Part shown: piece by piece, positions 33,571-43,155 of the stretch
How positions within the stretch are numbered: position 1 is the stretch's first letter
Layout: each line of letters begins with the position of its first letter
Assembly (NCBI RefSeq): GCF_900187385.1
Contig: NZ_FYEY01000001.1
Location: forward strand, 7,254,001-7,318,000
Reading direction: 5' to 3'
Source of the DNA: Streptomyces sp. 2114.4
Lineage (GTDB): Bacteria > Actinomycetota > Actinomycetes > Streptomycetales > Streptomycetaceae
DNA: 64,000 nucleotides
Made by a program: the position numbers and the translations under genes
Notes under the pieces: generated by a model
What the model was told of the DNA's origin: nothing
Databases searched by the model: none
What the model saw: only the letters and a program-made list of their open reading frames with translations

Positions 33571-34236
33571 CCCGGCGCGGGCGATTCCCGGATGGCCGCG
33601 GCCGGGTTCCCTTGATGGAGAGGACCCGGCCGCAGAAAATAATCTCAAGAATCTCCCAGGGATTCTTCATTTCGGTTGTGGTATTTGGTTGTTGAGCGGA
33701 AGAGTTTTGGTGCGCTCCTCGCTCGGGCTGTCGCGGTCTCGCCGCTGATTGGTCTTGACCACTCGTCGTTCGGCTCGGTGGTTCTCCGGAAAGGCTGCGC
33801 GCAGCATCTATTTCTCCCCCCCGTTCGCGGTCCGGTTCATTGCGGTGAAAGGGGGTGTCCGCGTGCGGGGCTGCGCTCGTGTCCGCGTTCACCTCCGCGT
33901 CCGCGTCCGCGTGTACGCCGAAGCTCGGTGCGTTCCGCCAACTCCTTTTGTGTAGCGCATGGTTGGGGCGTCGAGCGGCAACGTGAACCCGGCGTCGGCC
34001 CACGTCGGGCGGTCTCGAAGTGACGGAGCCGGAACCGGAACGTTACGGCGCGTTCCGGAATGAATTGACCGTTTCGGTACTGTCCGGAATGCCCGCCGAG
34101 TGACGGGGGTTCAGAGAGTCAAATCACAGTACCCTTCCCTATCGTTATTGCTTCGATTCTTGACGGTAGGGCCGGAGATGACGTTCACTTCAGCCGTTCA
34201 TGGGTCGGTCAGGCGGCCCCTTTGGAGGTACCGGGA
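33571..34236. other. Long intergenic region with inverted repeats
   Basis: About 670 bp, partly of lower G+C, with no supported gene. Contents: a terminator (next entry); AAGAATC/GATTCTT hairpin at about 33649-33667; a CGCGTCCG-rich stretch near 33870-33920; CCGGAACG (34035-34042) facing CGTTCCGG (34051-34058); and CCCTATCGT (34137-34145) facing ACGGTAGGG (34163-34171, one mismatch). The last two may be operators for the sugar-binding protein gene. Confidence 0.5.
33598..33633 (+). terminator. Terminator hairpin after the SDR remnant
   Basis: GCGGCCGGGT (33598-33607) and ACCCGGCCGC (33624-33633) are perfect 10-bp arms with a 16-base loop, 28 bp after the SDR stop. A/T-rich AGAAAATAAT follows. 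Confidence 0.7.
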
Positions 34237-35317
34237 ATGAATGCAATAATGCGGCGTGCCCTCACCGGCGCGATGGCGCTTTCGCTCGCAGCGCCGTTGA
34301 CGGCCTGTGGGAGCGACCAACAGGACACCGGTGCCGGTAAGGACTCGATCGGGCTGCTCCTTCCGGAGAGCAAAGCGGCCCGGTACGAGAAGTTCGACCG
34401 CCGCATCATTTCGTCGCGCGTTGCGTCCCTCTGCCTCGAATGCAAAGTCGACTACCACAATGCCGAGCAGCAGGTCGATGCCCAGAAGAGACAGTTCGAC
34501 GGCCTGGTGAAGAAGGGCGTCAAGGTCATCATCCTGGACCCGGTCGACGCCGCGGCGGCCAAGAGCTGGGTGGACTCCGCCGCCAAGAAGGGCGTGAAGG
34601 TCATCGCGTACGACCGGCTCGCCGAGGGCGATGTCGCGGCGTATGTCTCCTACGACAACGAGAAGATCGGGCCGGCTCCAGGGGCAGGGGATTCTCGCCG
34701 CCCTCGGTTCCCAGGCGGCCGCCTCCGACGTCGTCATGATGAACGGCTCGCCGACCGACCCGAATGCGCCGTCCTACAAGAAGGGCGCCCATGCCGTCCT
34801 CGACGGCAAGGTCCGGAAGATCGTCTACGAGAAGGACATCCCCGGCTGGTCCGCGGCGACGGCCAAGAAGGAGATGGGCGACTTCATCGACGCCCATGGC
34901 GCGGAGGGCTTTGACGCGGTCTACTCGGCCAATGACGGTATGGCGGGCGGTATCGCCGCGGCACTCAAGTCGGACGGTATCAAGAATGTGCCGGTCGGTG
35001 GCCAGGACGCCGAACTCCCCGCGCTGCAGCGGCTGGTAGCCGGCACCCAGACCTTCACCATTTACAAGGAAGTCAGGCCGGAGGCGGAGACCGCCGCCGA
35101 AATCGCCTTCCGCCTGCTGCGGGGCAAGAGCATCAAGTCCCTCACCTCGGCCACCGCCGACAACAAGAGCAAGTCCGGTATCCCCGCCCAGCTGTTCAAG
35201 GCGCAGATGGTCACCCGGAAGAACATGAAGGACACCGTCGTCCGCGACGGCGCCGTCCGCATCGACCTGCTCTGCGACGGTCTCACCGCCGCATGCAAGT
35301 CCCTCGACCTGGAGTGA
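34237..35317 (+). pseudogene. Sugar ABC transporter substrate-binding lipoprotein (XylF-like), one-base frameshift
   Basis: A periplasmic-binding-protein-type lipoprotein for a pentose or related sugar. The ATG at 34237 follows GGAGG. The signal peptide ends in the lipobox LTAC with Cys24. The first frame reads to DNEKIG. The next frame continues RLQGQGILAALGSQ, NDGMAGGIAAALKSDG, VPVGGQDAELPA to the stop at 35317. One extra base at about 34670 in GGGCCGG accounts for the break. No ATPase or permease gene is adjacent, so even a repaired protein would be an orphan. Real mutation versus sequencing error cannot be decided here. Confidence 0.82.
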
Positions 35318-35453
35318 CCGGCCCCGGTCAGGGGGAAGAACGGACCGGCTGCCCGAGCCGGTCGTACGCGACCCGCGCCGTGCATTCCCCCTGACCGCCC
35401 CGGAACGGCGATCCGGCGCTCGCGAACGCCGGATCGCCGCCCGAGCGCCCTGC

Positions 35454-35930
35454 TCAACGCGATCCGGCGGCGCCCACCGCCTCGACCAACGGCAGCATGC
35501 GATGCGGCACCCGCTCGCGCAGCGCCACCTCCGTACGGGTGCGGACCACGCCCGGCAGGCTGATCAGCCGCTGGATCACATCCTCCAGATGCTCCGCGTC
35601 CCGTGCCACCACCCGGGTGAGCAGATCTCCGCCGCCGGTCGTCGAGAACGCCTCGATGATCTGCGGGACCTCCGCCAGCGCGTCGGCCACCTCCTCCAGA
35701 TGACCCTGGGTGACCTCGATGTGGACGAAGGCGAGAACGGGGTGACCGAGTGCGGCGGGGGACAGCCGGGGACTGTATGCGGTGATCACCCCGTCCCGTT
35801 CGAGACGGTCGAGGCGCGCCTGCACGGTGCCCCGGGCGACCCCGAGGAGACGGGCGTACTCCCGCACACTGGTGCGCGGCTGCTCGAGCAGCAGCCGGAG
35901 GATCTTGGCGTCGAGGGCATCCACGGACAT
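35454..35930 (-). CDS. Lrp/AsnC-family regulator
   Basis: A 158-residue feast/famine regulator. The N-terminal HTH is LDAKILRLLLEQPRTSVREYARLLGVARGTVQARL. The C-terminal RAM ligand domain carries HIEVTQGHLEEVADALAEVP and TGGGDLLTRVVARDAEHLEDV. The ATG at 35930 has a GGAGG ribosome site; the open frame continues upstream without a stop to 36242 but without recognisable content. It is divergent from the FUSC gene across about 400 bp. Ligand (amino acid or aromatic) and target are unknown. Confidence 0.88.
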   Translation of the reverse strand: MSVDALDAKILRLLLEQPRTSVREYARLLGVARGTVQARLDRLERDGVITAYSPRLSPAALGHPVLAFVHIEVTQGHLEEVADALAEVPQIIEAFSTTGGGDLLTRVVARDAEHLEDVIQRLISLPGVVRTRTEVALRERVPHRMLPLVEAVGAAGSR

Positions 35931-36331
35931 GGTGCAACGGCCTCCTGACGAGGGCGGCTTCCTGGGGAGTCGTGACTGTACCCAGGGCCCCGGTGAAGGC
36001 GGCGCCGGGTGAGCCACCTGCGCTTCCGGCCCGGCGGCGCTCAGCACCTGGGCGGGTGCACCGCACAGGGCGCCGACGATCCCCGCGGCGTCCAGGTGCA
36101 TGGCGGGCACGGCCAGGGCGCTGCGCTCCGGACGCCGGGCGGAGACGCCGGCCACCGACCCACAGACCGGGCTCTCGCCCCGGTACCGCCCATTGGCCCC
36201 CTCTTGGCCCGGTGTGAGCCCATCCAGCTGTACCAATGGCATAGCTGCTGTGGCTCCTGTTGAGCAATATGTCGAAGGAGTGTTCTGATGGCCCCGTCGA
36301 TGGCGCTGCGGGATTCCGCGGCGCCTTTTTC
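35931..36331. other. Divergent region, Lrp / FUSC
   Basis: About 400 bp. The reverse strand stays open in the Lrp frame with strongly biased codons in its middle part (about 36000-36180), which could be remnant coding sequence, but I could not relate the translation to a family. A lower-G+C patch at about 36220-36290 is the best place for promoters. Confidence 0.4.
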
Positions 36332-37867
36332 ATGCCGGAACGGCGAAGGGCGAAAGCTGTGCTGAAGAGGATGTTCGTGGCTCCGGATCCGGGGCGGTTG
36401 CGGCTGCGCAGCGCCGCCCGGTCCGTCCTCGGCATCGGCCTGGCGGTCACCGTGTGCGGTCTCGCCGGGCACTCGCTCGTCGCGGCCATCACCGGCGGGC
36501 TCGCCGCGCTGCTCGCCCTCTTCACGGTCACCGATGCGACGGTCCGGGCACAGATGGTCACCACCGGCCTGCTGCCCGCGGTCGGTTTCCCGGTGCTCGC
36601 CGTCGCGGCGGTGCTCCACGACCATCCGGTGGGACGGGGCGTGGTCTTCGCCGCTGTGGTGGGTGTGGGTGTCTACGCCCGTCGCTGGGGACCGCGCGGC
36701 CACGCGCTGGGGGTGTTCGCGTTCATGACCTTCTTCGCGGCGCAGTTCCTGCACACGGTGCCGGGCCAACTGCCCGAGCTGTATGCCGCGGTCGCCCTCG
36801 CCCTGGCCGCCTCCTCGCTCGTCCGCTTCGGAGTGTGGTGTTACGAGCGCAGGCTGCCCCCGGCCGTCCTGCCCGTCCCGCCGGCCGGCCGGGGGCTCGC
36901 CAGGGCGACCACCCGCCAGGCGATCCAGGCCACCGCCGGCAGCGCGTTCGCCCTCCTGGTGGGCCAGCTGCTCTCCGAGCAGCGCTGGTACTGGGCCGTG
37001 GGCGCCACCTGGTGGATCTTCGTGAACACCACCTCGCGCGGCGAGACGCTGGTGCGCGGCTTCCGCCGGACCCTCGGCACGGTGATCGGCATCGTCCTCG
37101 GTCTCCTCGTCGCCGTCCCGCTGCACGGCGCCGTCGTCCCCACGGCGGTCCTGGTCGCGGTGAGCGTGTTCGGGATCTTCTACACCGCCGCCGTCTCGTA
37201 TACGTGGATGATGCTCGCGGTGACCTTGATGGCCACGTTGCTGTACGGGCTGCTGGGGGTGCTGGACCCCGGTCTGCTCACGCTGCGTCTCGCGGAGACA
37301 GGTGTGGGGGCGCTCGGCGCGGCGCTGGCGGTGGTCTTCGTGCTGCCCGTCACCACCCATGCCACCACCGACGCCTGGATCGAGCGCGCCCTGCGCTGTG
37401 TGCACCACTGCACCGCTGAGGCCGCCGCCCGCCTCGCGGGCTCCCCGACCGCCGACCCCGCTCCGCACGTCGCCGAGCTGGGGCCGTTGCTGGGCCGGGT
37501 GCGACTCTCGCTCTCCCCTCTGGTACACCCCCTGAGCCCGCTGCGTGCCCGCAAGGCGCGGGCCCGTCAGGTCCTGGCACTGCTCGACGACTGCGCCCGT
37601 GAGGTGCGCGGACTGGCCTCCATCGCCGCCGACCCGGAGGCCTCCCACGATGCCCGGCTCACCGCCGCGTGCCAGCGCGTGGAGGCCGCCGTCGAGGCGC
37701 TGACCACACCGCGCGGGGCACGCGATACGGGAGCCGCCGCCGTCGTGGTGGCGCACCCGCCCGCCGCGGAACCCGCGCTGGCGCATCTCCACGGCCTGGA
37801 GCGGGCGCTGGCCGAACTCTCCGCGCCGCTTCGCAGCTCTCCGCGCGCCCCGCTGGTGGACGCCTGA
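36332..37867 (+). CDS. FUSC-family membrane protein
   Basis: About 511 residues with two clusters of membrane helices, typical of the FUSC family (fusaric acid resistance/aromatic acid exporter-like). The first set runs from SVLGIGLAVTVCGLAGHSLV through VARRWG-adjacent helices to VALALAASSLVRF. The second runs from AIQATAGSAFALLVGQLL through WYWAVGATWWIFVNT to the LAETGVGALGAALAVVFVLP helix, then a cytosolic helical tail rich in Ala/Arg. Start uncertain: ATG 36332 or 36371 (the latter after GAAGAGG). FUSC proteins often export organic acids; the substrate here is unknown. Confidence 0.8.
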   Translation: MPERRRAKAVLKRMFVAPDPGRLRLRSAARSVLGIGLAVTVCGLAGHSLVAAITGGLAALLALFTVTDATVRAQMVTTGLLPAVGFPVLAVAAVLHDHPVGRGVVFAAVVGVGVYARRWGPRGHALGVFAFMTFFAAQFLHTVPGQLPELYAAVALALAASSLVRFGVWCYERRLPPAVLPVPPAGRGLARATTRQAIQATAGSAFALLVGQLLSEQRWYWAVGATWWIFVNTTSRGETLVRGFRRTLGTVIGIVLGLLVAVPLHGAVVPTAVLVAVSVFGIFYTAAVSYTWMMLAVTLMATLLYGLLGVLDPGLLTLRLAETGVGALGAALAVVFVLPVTTHATTDAWIERALRCVHHCTAEAAARLAGSPTADPAPHVAELGPLLGRVRLSLSPLVHPLSPLRARKARARQVLALLDDCAREVRGLASIAADPEASHDARLTAACQRVEAAVEALTTPRGARDTGAAAVVVAHPPAAEPALAHLHGLERALAELSAPLRSSPRAPLVDA

Positions 37868-38046
37868 CCACAACCCCTCCGGACGGCCGGCCTGCCGCGG
37901 GCCCCGTGCGCCCGCCTCGGCATCCCGTCCGAGCGCTCCATGACGCACGTACGGGCCCCCGGGCTCACCACGGCGCGCGCCCGTGGGCGGGAACCGGCCA
38001 TCGCGACCGCAATCCCGCCTCTGGCTGTTAGCGTCGCCGGGGCACC

Positions 38047-39177
38047 GTGACGGACACCTTGCCGGAGAACCCCCAACGGCCTCGCCGGTCGGCAGGCGGA
38101 CGAAGGGCGGACCACGTGACGAAGGGCGGACCAGCGGTGGCGAGCGACCACGGGCGACGCGCGTACATCGGATCGTTCACCGCGGCCGGCGGCCTCGGCA
38201 TCACCACCGCGGCCGTCCGCCCAGGGACCGGCGAACTCACCCCCCTGCACTCCACCGACGCCCTCCCCAACCCCTCCTACCTGGCCGCGAGCCCCGACGG
38301 CAGGTTCCTCTACGCGGTCAGCGAGACGCCGGCCGGCACCGCAGCCGCCTTCGCCCTCACCCCTCAGGGGCCCGAGTTGCTGGCACCCGCCGTCCCGGTG
38401 GACGGCGCCGGCCCCACCCACCTCACCCTGGCCGACGGCCACCTCGTCACCGCCAACTACAGCTCCGGCAGCGTCAGTACGCTCCCCGTACGGGCCGACG
38501 GCACGCTCGCCGGCCCCGCCACCGTGCTCGCCCACCAGGGGAGCGGCCCCCAGAGCGACCGCCAGGAGGGCCCGCACGCCCACGCCGTCCTGCCCGACCC
38601 CAGCGGCCGCTGGCTGCTCAGCGTCGACCTGGGCACCGACTCGGTCCGCAGCTGCGTCCTGGCCCCGGCCGACGGCACCCTGTCCGTCCACGCCGAAACC
38701 CGGCTGCGGCCCGGCAGCGGCCCGCGTCACCTCGCCTTCCACCCGCGCGGCGACCGCGCCTATGTCCTCAACGAACTCGACCCGACGGTCACGGTCTGCC
38801 GATGGGACGCCGGCACCGGTGCCCTGACGCCGCTGGGGGAGACCCGCCTCCTCCCGGACGGGGCCGACGAGGCCGGCACCTTCCCCTCCGAACTGGTCGT
38901 CTCCCTTGACGGCCGGTTCGCCTGGGCCGCCAACCGGGGCCACGACAGCCTCGCCGTCCTCTCCCTCGACGGCGGCACCGCCACCCTCGTCACCACCGTC
39001 CCCTGCGGCGGCCACTGGCCCCGGGACCTGGCGCTGCACCCCGACGGCCGGCACCTGTACGCCGCCAACGAACGCTCCGGTGACGTCACCTGGTTCACCG
39101 TCGACCCGGCGACCGGCCTTCCGGTCCGGGGCGGATCCGTCGAGGCGCCGGCCGCCTCCTGCGTGGTCTTCGCCTGA
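38047..39177 (+). CDS. Lactonase-family seven-bladed beta-propeller
   Basis: About 376 residues (possibly 346 if a later GTG, for example at 38137, is the start) of the 6-phosphogluconolactonase/carboxymuconate-cyclase propeller family. Repeated blade motifs are PSYLAASPDGRFLYAVSE, GPRHLAFHPRGDRAYVLNE, PSELVVSLDGRFAWAANRG and PRDLALHPDGRHLYAANE. These usually hydrolyse sugar lactones, most often in the pentose phosphate pathway. The N-terminal 35 residues are basic and low in structure. It stands alone between FUSC and an NTF2-like gene. Confidence 0.85.
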   Translation: MTDTLPENPQRPRRSAGGRRADHVTKGGPAVASDHGRRAYIGSFTAAGGLGITTAAVRPGTGELTPLHSTDALPNPSYLAASPDGRFLYAVSETPAGTAAAFALTPQGPELLAPAVPVDGAGPTHLTLADGHLVTANYSSGSVSTLPVRADGTLAGPATVLAHQGSGPQSDRQEGPHAHAVLPDPSGRWLLSVDLGTDSVRSCVLAPADGTLSVHAETRLRPGSGPRHLAFHPRGDRAYVLNELDPTVTVCRWDAGTGALTPLGETRLLPDGADEAGTFPSELVVSLDGRFAWAANRGHDSLAVLSLDGGTATLVTTVPCGGHWPRDLALHPDGRHLYAANERSGDVTWFTVDPATGLPVRGGSVEAPAASCVVFA

Positions 39178-39238
39178 GCCGGCCGGGGCGGCCGTCCCGC
39201 CCCTGCGGGAGCCGTCTTTGCCCTGCGTAAGCCCCGGC

Positions 39239-39580
39239 TCACCCCTGCGGAAAGCGCCCGCCGAAGTACACCTGGGTCTCGGCGAGCCGGCCGTCCCGCA
39301 CCGTCATCACCTCGACGTTGCGGTGCCGCTCGCCCGTCTTCAGCTCGTACTCGTACCGGACGAAGACCTGCTCGCCGTCGAGGGCCACGGCGTCGAGAAT
39401 CTCCTGCGCGCGCAGCCGGTCCGCCGTGGGGAAGCAGAGGTCGAGGAATGCGGCCTTGCCGATGTGGTCGTCCTGCGGGCTGGTGAAGACGAAATCCTCG
39501 GCGAGCAACCGGTCCATGGCGGCACGGTCCTGGGCGAGGTAGGCCCCGAAGGCGGCGCGGACGAGGTCGACGTGCGACAT
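39239..39580 (-). CDS. SnoaL/NTF2-like small protein
   Basis: A 113-residue protein of the NTF2-like fold (SnoaL group). It starts MSHVDLVRAAFGAYLAQDRAAMDRLLAEDFVFTSP, the usual helix plus first strand, and ends with ETQVYFGGRFPQG. Such proteins bind or isomerise small ligands, but many have no known role. ATG at 39580 has a GGAAGGAAG ribosome site. No biosynthetic cluster is next to it, so the function is open. Confidence 0.83.
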   Translation of the reverse strand: MSHVDLVRAAFGAYLAQDRAAMDRLLAEDFVFTSPQDDHIGKAAFLDLCFPTADRLRAQEILDAVALDGEQVFVRYEYELKTGERHRNVEVMTVRDGRLAETQVYFGGRFPQG

Positions 39581-39994
39581 GAACTTCCTTCCGTGGGCGG
39601 CCCGCTCACGCCACGAGGGGCGAGCAGCCGGCGAATGGCCTCTGCAGGACGGTAGACCCCGCGGCGTTTCCGGACTCATCGGTCGGCGCGTCAGGCGTAC
39701 GGCAAGCCCCCTGTGCGGGCATCTGACGGACGTACGACCGTCGGCCCGCCTGCGACTCGGCCACCGGCCTCCCGGGCCTTCTGGCGGGTAACTGCGCCGG
39801 TCGGAGCCGAATCGGACGTATCGCCTCCGCCTGAAGGCGGCAGGCGGGCAGGGCGGAGAGGTAAGGCGGCGGAACGGCGGAGGCGGGGTGCCCCGGCACG
39901 GTGCCCGCAAAGCCGGCCGGACGCGACGAAGGGCCGCCCCGCGCAGTGCGCGAAGACGGCCCTTCTGCGAGCGGCGTCCGCTCCGGGCAGGGGA
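39581..39994. other. Intergenic region upstream of the NTF2-like gene
   Basis: About 410 bp without a supported gene. It should contain the promoter for the leftward NTF2-like gene and holds the terminator of the next leftward gene (see next entry). Several GC-rich short repeats, but no clear operator. Confidence 0.45.
39928..39965 (-). terminator. Terminator after the CbiX-like gene
   Basis: GAAGGGCCG (39928-39936) and CGGCCCTTC (39957-39965) are perfect 9-bp arms. A second stem, CGCGC/GCGCG (39940-39952), lies inside. It is 30 bp after the stop of the leftward CbiX-like gene. Confidence 0.75.
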
Positions 39995-40948
39995 CTAGCG
40001 AACCGGTGCCCCCTGCGCCTGCGTCGGCAGGTTGATGCCCACCGCCGCCGCGTAGTTCGACAGCGCCAGGCGGCCGACCGTGCCGTAGGCGCCCAGCACC
40101 TCGGCCGATGCGCAGCCCGCCTCCGCCGCGGCCGCCCCCAGAAGGCCGTCGGTGATCTCCGGGCCGATCAGGTACGGGGCCAGTGCCAGCTGCTGCGAAC
40201 CGGACTCGCGCAGCTGCTCGGCCGTACGGGAGATGGCGCCTTCCTCGTCGAGGGCGGCGGCCAGCACCGGTACCGCGAGGCGGGCGGAGAGCAGCATCCC
40301 GGTGATCCCGGCGGCCTGCACGGCCTCCTCGCCGCCGACGGTGGCGAGGATGATGCCGTCCGCCGCCGTGGCGACGGTGAACAGCCGGGCACGGTCCGCA
40401 CGGGCCAGACCGGCCTCGGAGAGCCGGACGTGCAGAGCCTCGGCCAGCAGCGGGTGCGGGCCGAGGACATCGGTCAGCTCGGCGCCGGAGCCGCTGTTCA
40501 TCATGGCCTGGCGTATCCGGCGCAGCAGGGCGCTGTCCGGTCCGGCCAGCAGCGGCACCACCACGGCGGCGGGGCCGGGGTCGGGGCGGCCGTCGGCGTC
40601 CTCCCGGGCCTTGTGCTCGTTGGCGGCCTGCGCCAGCACGGCTTCCAGGGACGGGAACTCGTCGTCGCCGCCGTCGACATAGCCGATCCGGGCGTCGAGG
40701 CCCGGCAGCTCGGAGCGAGCGATGCTGGAGACCTCTTCCGCCAGGCTGCGCGAGGCGGCGGAGGGGGTGCCGGGCACGGCCAGCACCAGCGCGGGCGCGC
40801 CCTCGGGTGCGGCCAGCGGTTCCGGCTTGCGGTGGCGGCCGGACTGGCGTCGCGGCATTCGTACAGGCAGGCCGGGTGCGGCTCCCGGGCTCGGGGGTGC
40901 GGCGTCAAAATCGGGCGAGCCAGGTGCGGGCCCAGTGGGGGAACTCAT
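39995..40948 (-). CDS. CbiX/SirB-type sirohydrochlorin chelatase-like protein
   Basis: A 317-residue protein of the sirohydrochlorin cobalto/ferrochelatase-like family found across Streptomyces. The first 45 residues are disordered and Pro-rich. Then come two chelatase-like halves: ALVLAVPGTPSAASRSLAEEV at the start, VVVPLLAGPDSALLRRIRQAM in the first, and LGPHPLLAEALHVRL with the metal-site His region. AYGTVGRLALSNY is near the end. Known members insert metal into sirohydrochlorin, but distant members like this may have another role. No siroheme or cobalamin genes are adjacent. Confidence 0.75.
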   Translation of the reverse strand: MSSPTGPAPGSPDFDAAPPSPGAAPGLPVRMPRRQSGRHRKPEPLAAPEGAPALVLAVPGTPSAASRSLAEEVSSIARSELPGLDARIGYVDGGDDEFPSLEAVLAQAANEHKAREDADGRPDPGPAAVVVPLLAGPDSALLRRIRQAMMNSGSGAELTDVLGPHPLLAEALHVRLSEAGLARADRARLFTVATAADGIILATVGGEEAVQAAGITGMLLSARLAVPVLAAALDEEGAISRTAEQLRESGSQQLALAPYLIGPEITDGLLGAAAAEAGCASAEVLGAYGTVGRLALSNYAAAVGINLPTQAQGAPVR

Positions 40949-41043
40949 GGCGCCGCATGCTAACGGTTCGGACCACCCCTGCGCGGAGGGAGGGTTCGGT
41001 GGAGAGGTATCCGTCCCGATTTATCCCGCGCGTCACGCCCGCG

Positions 41044-42081
41044 CTACCCCGGCGCAGGCCGTGTGATCTGCAACAACCGCCCCTCGACGGGCAGTGTCAG
41101 ACGGTCACCGGCCAGTGCCGCGGCGATGGCCAGCGCCCCGTCGAGCGGGCTGCCCGCGGCGGCTGTCGGACGTGCGTGGGGCAGCCGCTCGGCCAGTGCC
41201 CCGCGCAGCGGAGCCAGCAGCGGTTCGCCCAGGCCGAAGAGTCCGCCGGTGCAGCCCACCGCGGTCCCGGCCCCCGGCGGGCAGACCGCGGCGGCGGCAT
41301 CGGCGATATGGCCCGCCGCGGCATGCATGATGCCGCGGGCCACGGCGTTGTCCTCGGCGGCGCAGCGGGCCACTTCCGGGGCGAACGAGGCCAGGACGGC
41401 GGGCCGGTCGGGGCGCGGGTAGAGCGCGCCGGGCAGCCCGGAGACCGGCCCGAACACCGCTTCCGCGCGTGCCAGGAGGGCGGCCGAGCCGGCCGGCCGC
41501 CCGTCGTACGCCCGCATCGCGGCCTCCAGCCCGGCGCGGCCGATCCATGCGCCGCCGCCGCAGTCGCCCAGCAGATGACCCCAGCCGTCCGCCCTGCGCC
41601 AGCCGCCCTCCGCGGTCAGATCCGTGCCGAGGGCGATCATGCCGGTGCCCGCGGCGACGACGGCACCGGGCCGCTGGCCCAGTGCACCGGCGTACGCGGT
41701 CACGGCGTCCGCGGCGAGGGCGAGGTGGCGCACCCCGAACGCGGTGGCCAGCGCGCCCGGCAGCCGGGCCCGCAGATCCTCGCCCAGACTCGCCATACCG
41801 GCCGTTCCCACGCACACCGCGGCAAACCCGTGCGCACTCACTTCACGCCTCAACTCCTCCGCGACGGGCAGGAGTCGGGACAGCAGATGCTCCGCATCGA
41901 TCCCGGCGGGGCCGGTGCGCACCGGCTCGTGGCAGGCGCGGGAGGCCGGCGGCCGGGCCACGGGGTCGTCGGCGCGGGCGACGGCCACCCGCAGCCCGGA
42001 CCCGCCCGAGTCGATCCCGAGCACCCAGGGAGAAGGGCCGGGCCCGGGGGCGTCCGGGGTGCGTCCCGCGGGCTCACCCAA
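41044..42081 (-). CDS. N-acetylglucosamine kinase-like protein (BadF/BadG ATPase family)
   Basis: About 345 residues of the ASKHA-fold sugar kinase group, most similar to N-acetylglucosamine kinases. The phosphate loop is VLGIDSGGSGLRVAV. A second phosphate/ATP motif is VVAAGTGMIALG, then WGHLLGDCGGGAWIG with the conserved Asp, and VGCTGGLFGLGEP as the adenosine motif. Start is uncertain: a TTG at 42081 would overlap the DUF2510 gene by 8 bp, and a GTG at the VLGIDS strand is possible. Probably recycles cell-wall amino sugars. Confidence 0.85.
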   Translation of the reverse strand: MGEPAGRTPDAPGPGPSPWVLGIDSGGSGLRVAVARADDPVARPPASRACHEPVRTGPAGIDAEHLLSRLLPVAEELRREVSAHGFAAVCVGTAGMASLGEDLRARLPGALATAFGVRHLALAADAVTAYAGALGQRPGAVVAAGTGMIALGTDLTAEGGWRRADGWGHLLGDCGGGAWIGRAGLEAAMRAYDGRPAGSAALLARAEAVFGPVSGLPGALYPRPDRPAVLASFAPEVARCAAEDNAVARGIMHAAAGHIADAAAAVCPPGAGTAVGCTGGLFGLGEPLLAPLRGALAERLPHARPTAAAGSPLDGALAIAAALAGDRLTLPVEGRLLQITRPAPG

Positions 42082-43132
42082 AGCCGCGGGCGTCCTGCTT
42101 GAGGGCGGTGTCGACGGTCAGGGCCGTGGCGACGACCAGGCTCAGCAGCGGGTCGGGCAGCTGGTGGTGGATCTGCAGGACGTAGTTGTCCGCCGTCGTG
42201 AACATCGTCTTGGCGAGGCCTTCCCAGGTCTTGGTGATCCGGGCGACCTCGGTGTCGGCGTGGTCCACGATGGCGAAGTTCCAGGCGCGCCAGTTCTCCG
42301 CCTTGATGGCGCCGATCTGCTGGCCGTTGACCATCATCGCGAAGTTGATCTTCCCGATGGCGTTCTGCTGCACGATCTCGCCGACCGGCGAGCCGTCCGG
42401 ACGCTGCACGATCACCTTGGACTTGATGATCTTCGCGGGGCGGGTCAGGATCAGCTGCGGCTGGCCGTAGGCATCCCGGATCTCCAGCTTGTGGGTCATG
42501 TACTGATCGAGACTGGAGACGACGCGGAGCACCTTCTTCGCCGTGCTCTGGCCGACCTGGACGACCGCACCGATCGTGTTGCCGTGCTGGTCGAAGACGC
42601 TGTACTCGTTGCTGACCTCGATCAGCTTGGCCTTCTGGCTGACCACCAGCACCGGCTCGGTGAACAGGCTGCCGCCGCCCGGCCCGCCCGGTGCCACCCC
42701 GGCCTGCTGTTGCACCTGCTGCTGCCCGGCGCCCGGATGCGCACCCGGCATCGGCTGCTGTCCGTACGGCTGCTGCATCGGCTGCTGCATCGGCTGCTGC
42801 ATCGGCTGGCCGGGCGCCTGCTGGGGGTAGCCGTAACCCTGCTGACCGTACGGCGCGCCGCCGTGCTGCTGACCCGGATACGGAGCCTGGCCCGGCGCCT
42901 GCTGTGGCGCGGACTGCTGCGGCATCTGCTGCTGCGGAGCCTGCTGCTGGGGAGCCTGTTGCGGTGCGGCCTGCGCGGAGACCGGCTGCGGTGCCTGGCC
43001 TTGGCCGGGCGCCGCGGACTGTTGTCCCGGGTGGGTGTGCTCGGTCCACTGGGACCCGTCCCACCAGCGAAGTTGGTGGGGGGTGCCCTGCGGATCGGCG
43101 TACCAGCCCGCAGGGATGTTCGCATTCGTCAT
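42074..43132 (-). CDS. DUF2510 and scramblase-like (LURP-one fold) protein
   Basis: A 352-residue protein of three parts. Residues about 8-40 are a DUF2510 motif (PAGWYADPQGTPHQLRWWDG). Residues about 40-155 are a Gln/Pro-rich low-complexity linker with QQPM and PQQAP repeats. The C-terminal 190 residues have the phospholipid-scramblase/LURP-one beta fold (FTEPVLVVSQKAKLIEV, NEYSVFDQHGNTIG). ATG at 43132 chosen because two earlier codons (MPG) have no better ribosome site. The role is not established. A lipid-handling or membrane-proximal function is only suggested by the fold. Confidence 0.82.
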   Translation of the reverse strand: MTNANIPAGWYADPQGTPHQLRWWDGSQWTEHTHPGQQSAAPGQGQAPQPVSAQAAPQQAPQQQAPQQQMPQQSAPQQAPGQAPYPGQQHGGAPYGQQGYGYPQQAPGQPMQQPMQQPMQQPYGQQPMPGAHPGAGQQQVQQQAGVAPGGPGGGSLFTEPVLVVSQKAKLIEVSNEYSVFDQHGNTIGAVVQVGQSTAKKVLRVVSSLDQYMTHKLEIRDAYGQPQLILTRPAKIIKSKVIVQRPDGSPVGEIVQQNAIGKINFAMMVNGQQIGAIKAENWRAWNFAIVDHADTEVARITKTWEGLAKTMFTTADNYVLQIHHQLPDPLLSLVVATALTVDTALKQDARGFG

Positions 43133-43155
43133 GCCAGGCACACTATCGCCCGGTG

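Noticed and set aside
35931..36242. N-terminal extension of the Lrp protein by about 104 residues
   Set aside because: A GGAGG ribosome site sits directly before ATG 35930 and Lrp proteins begin there; the extension has no recognisable domain.
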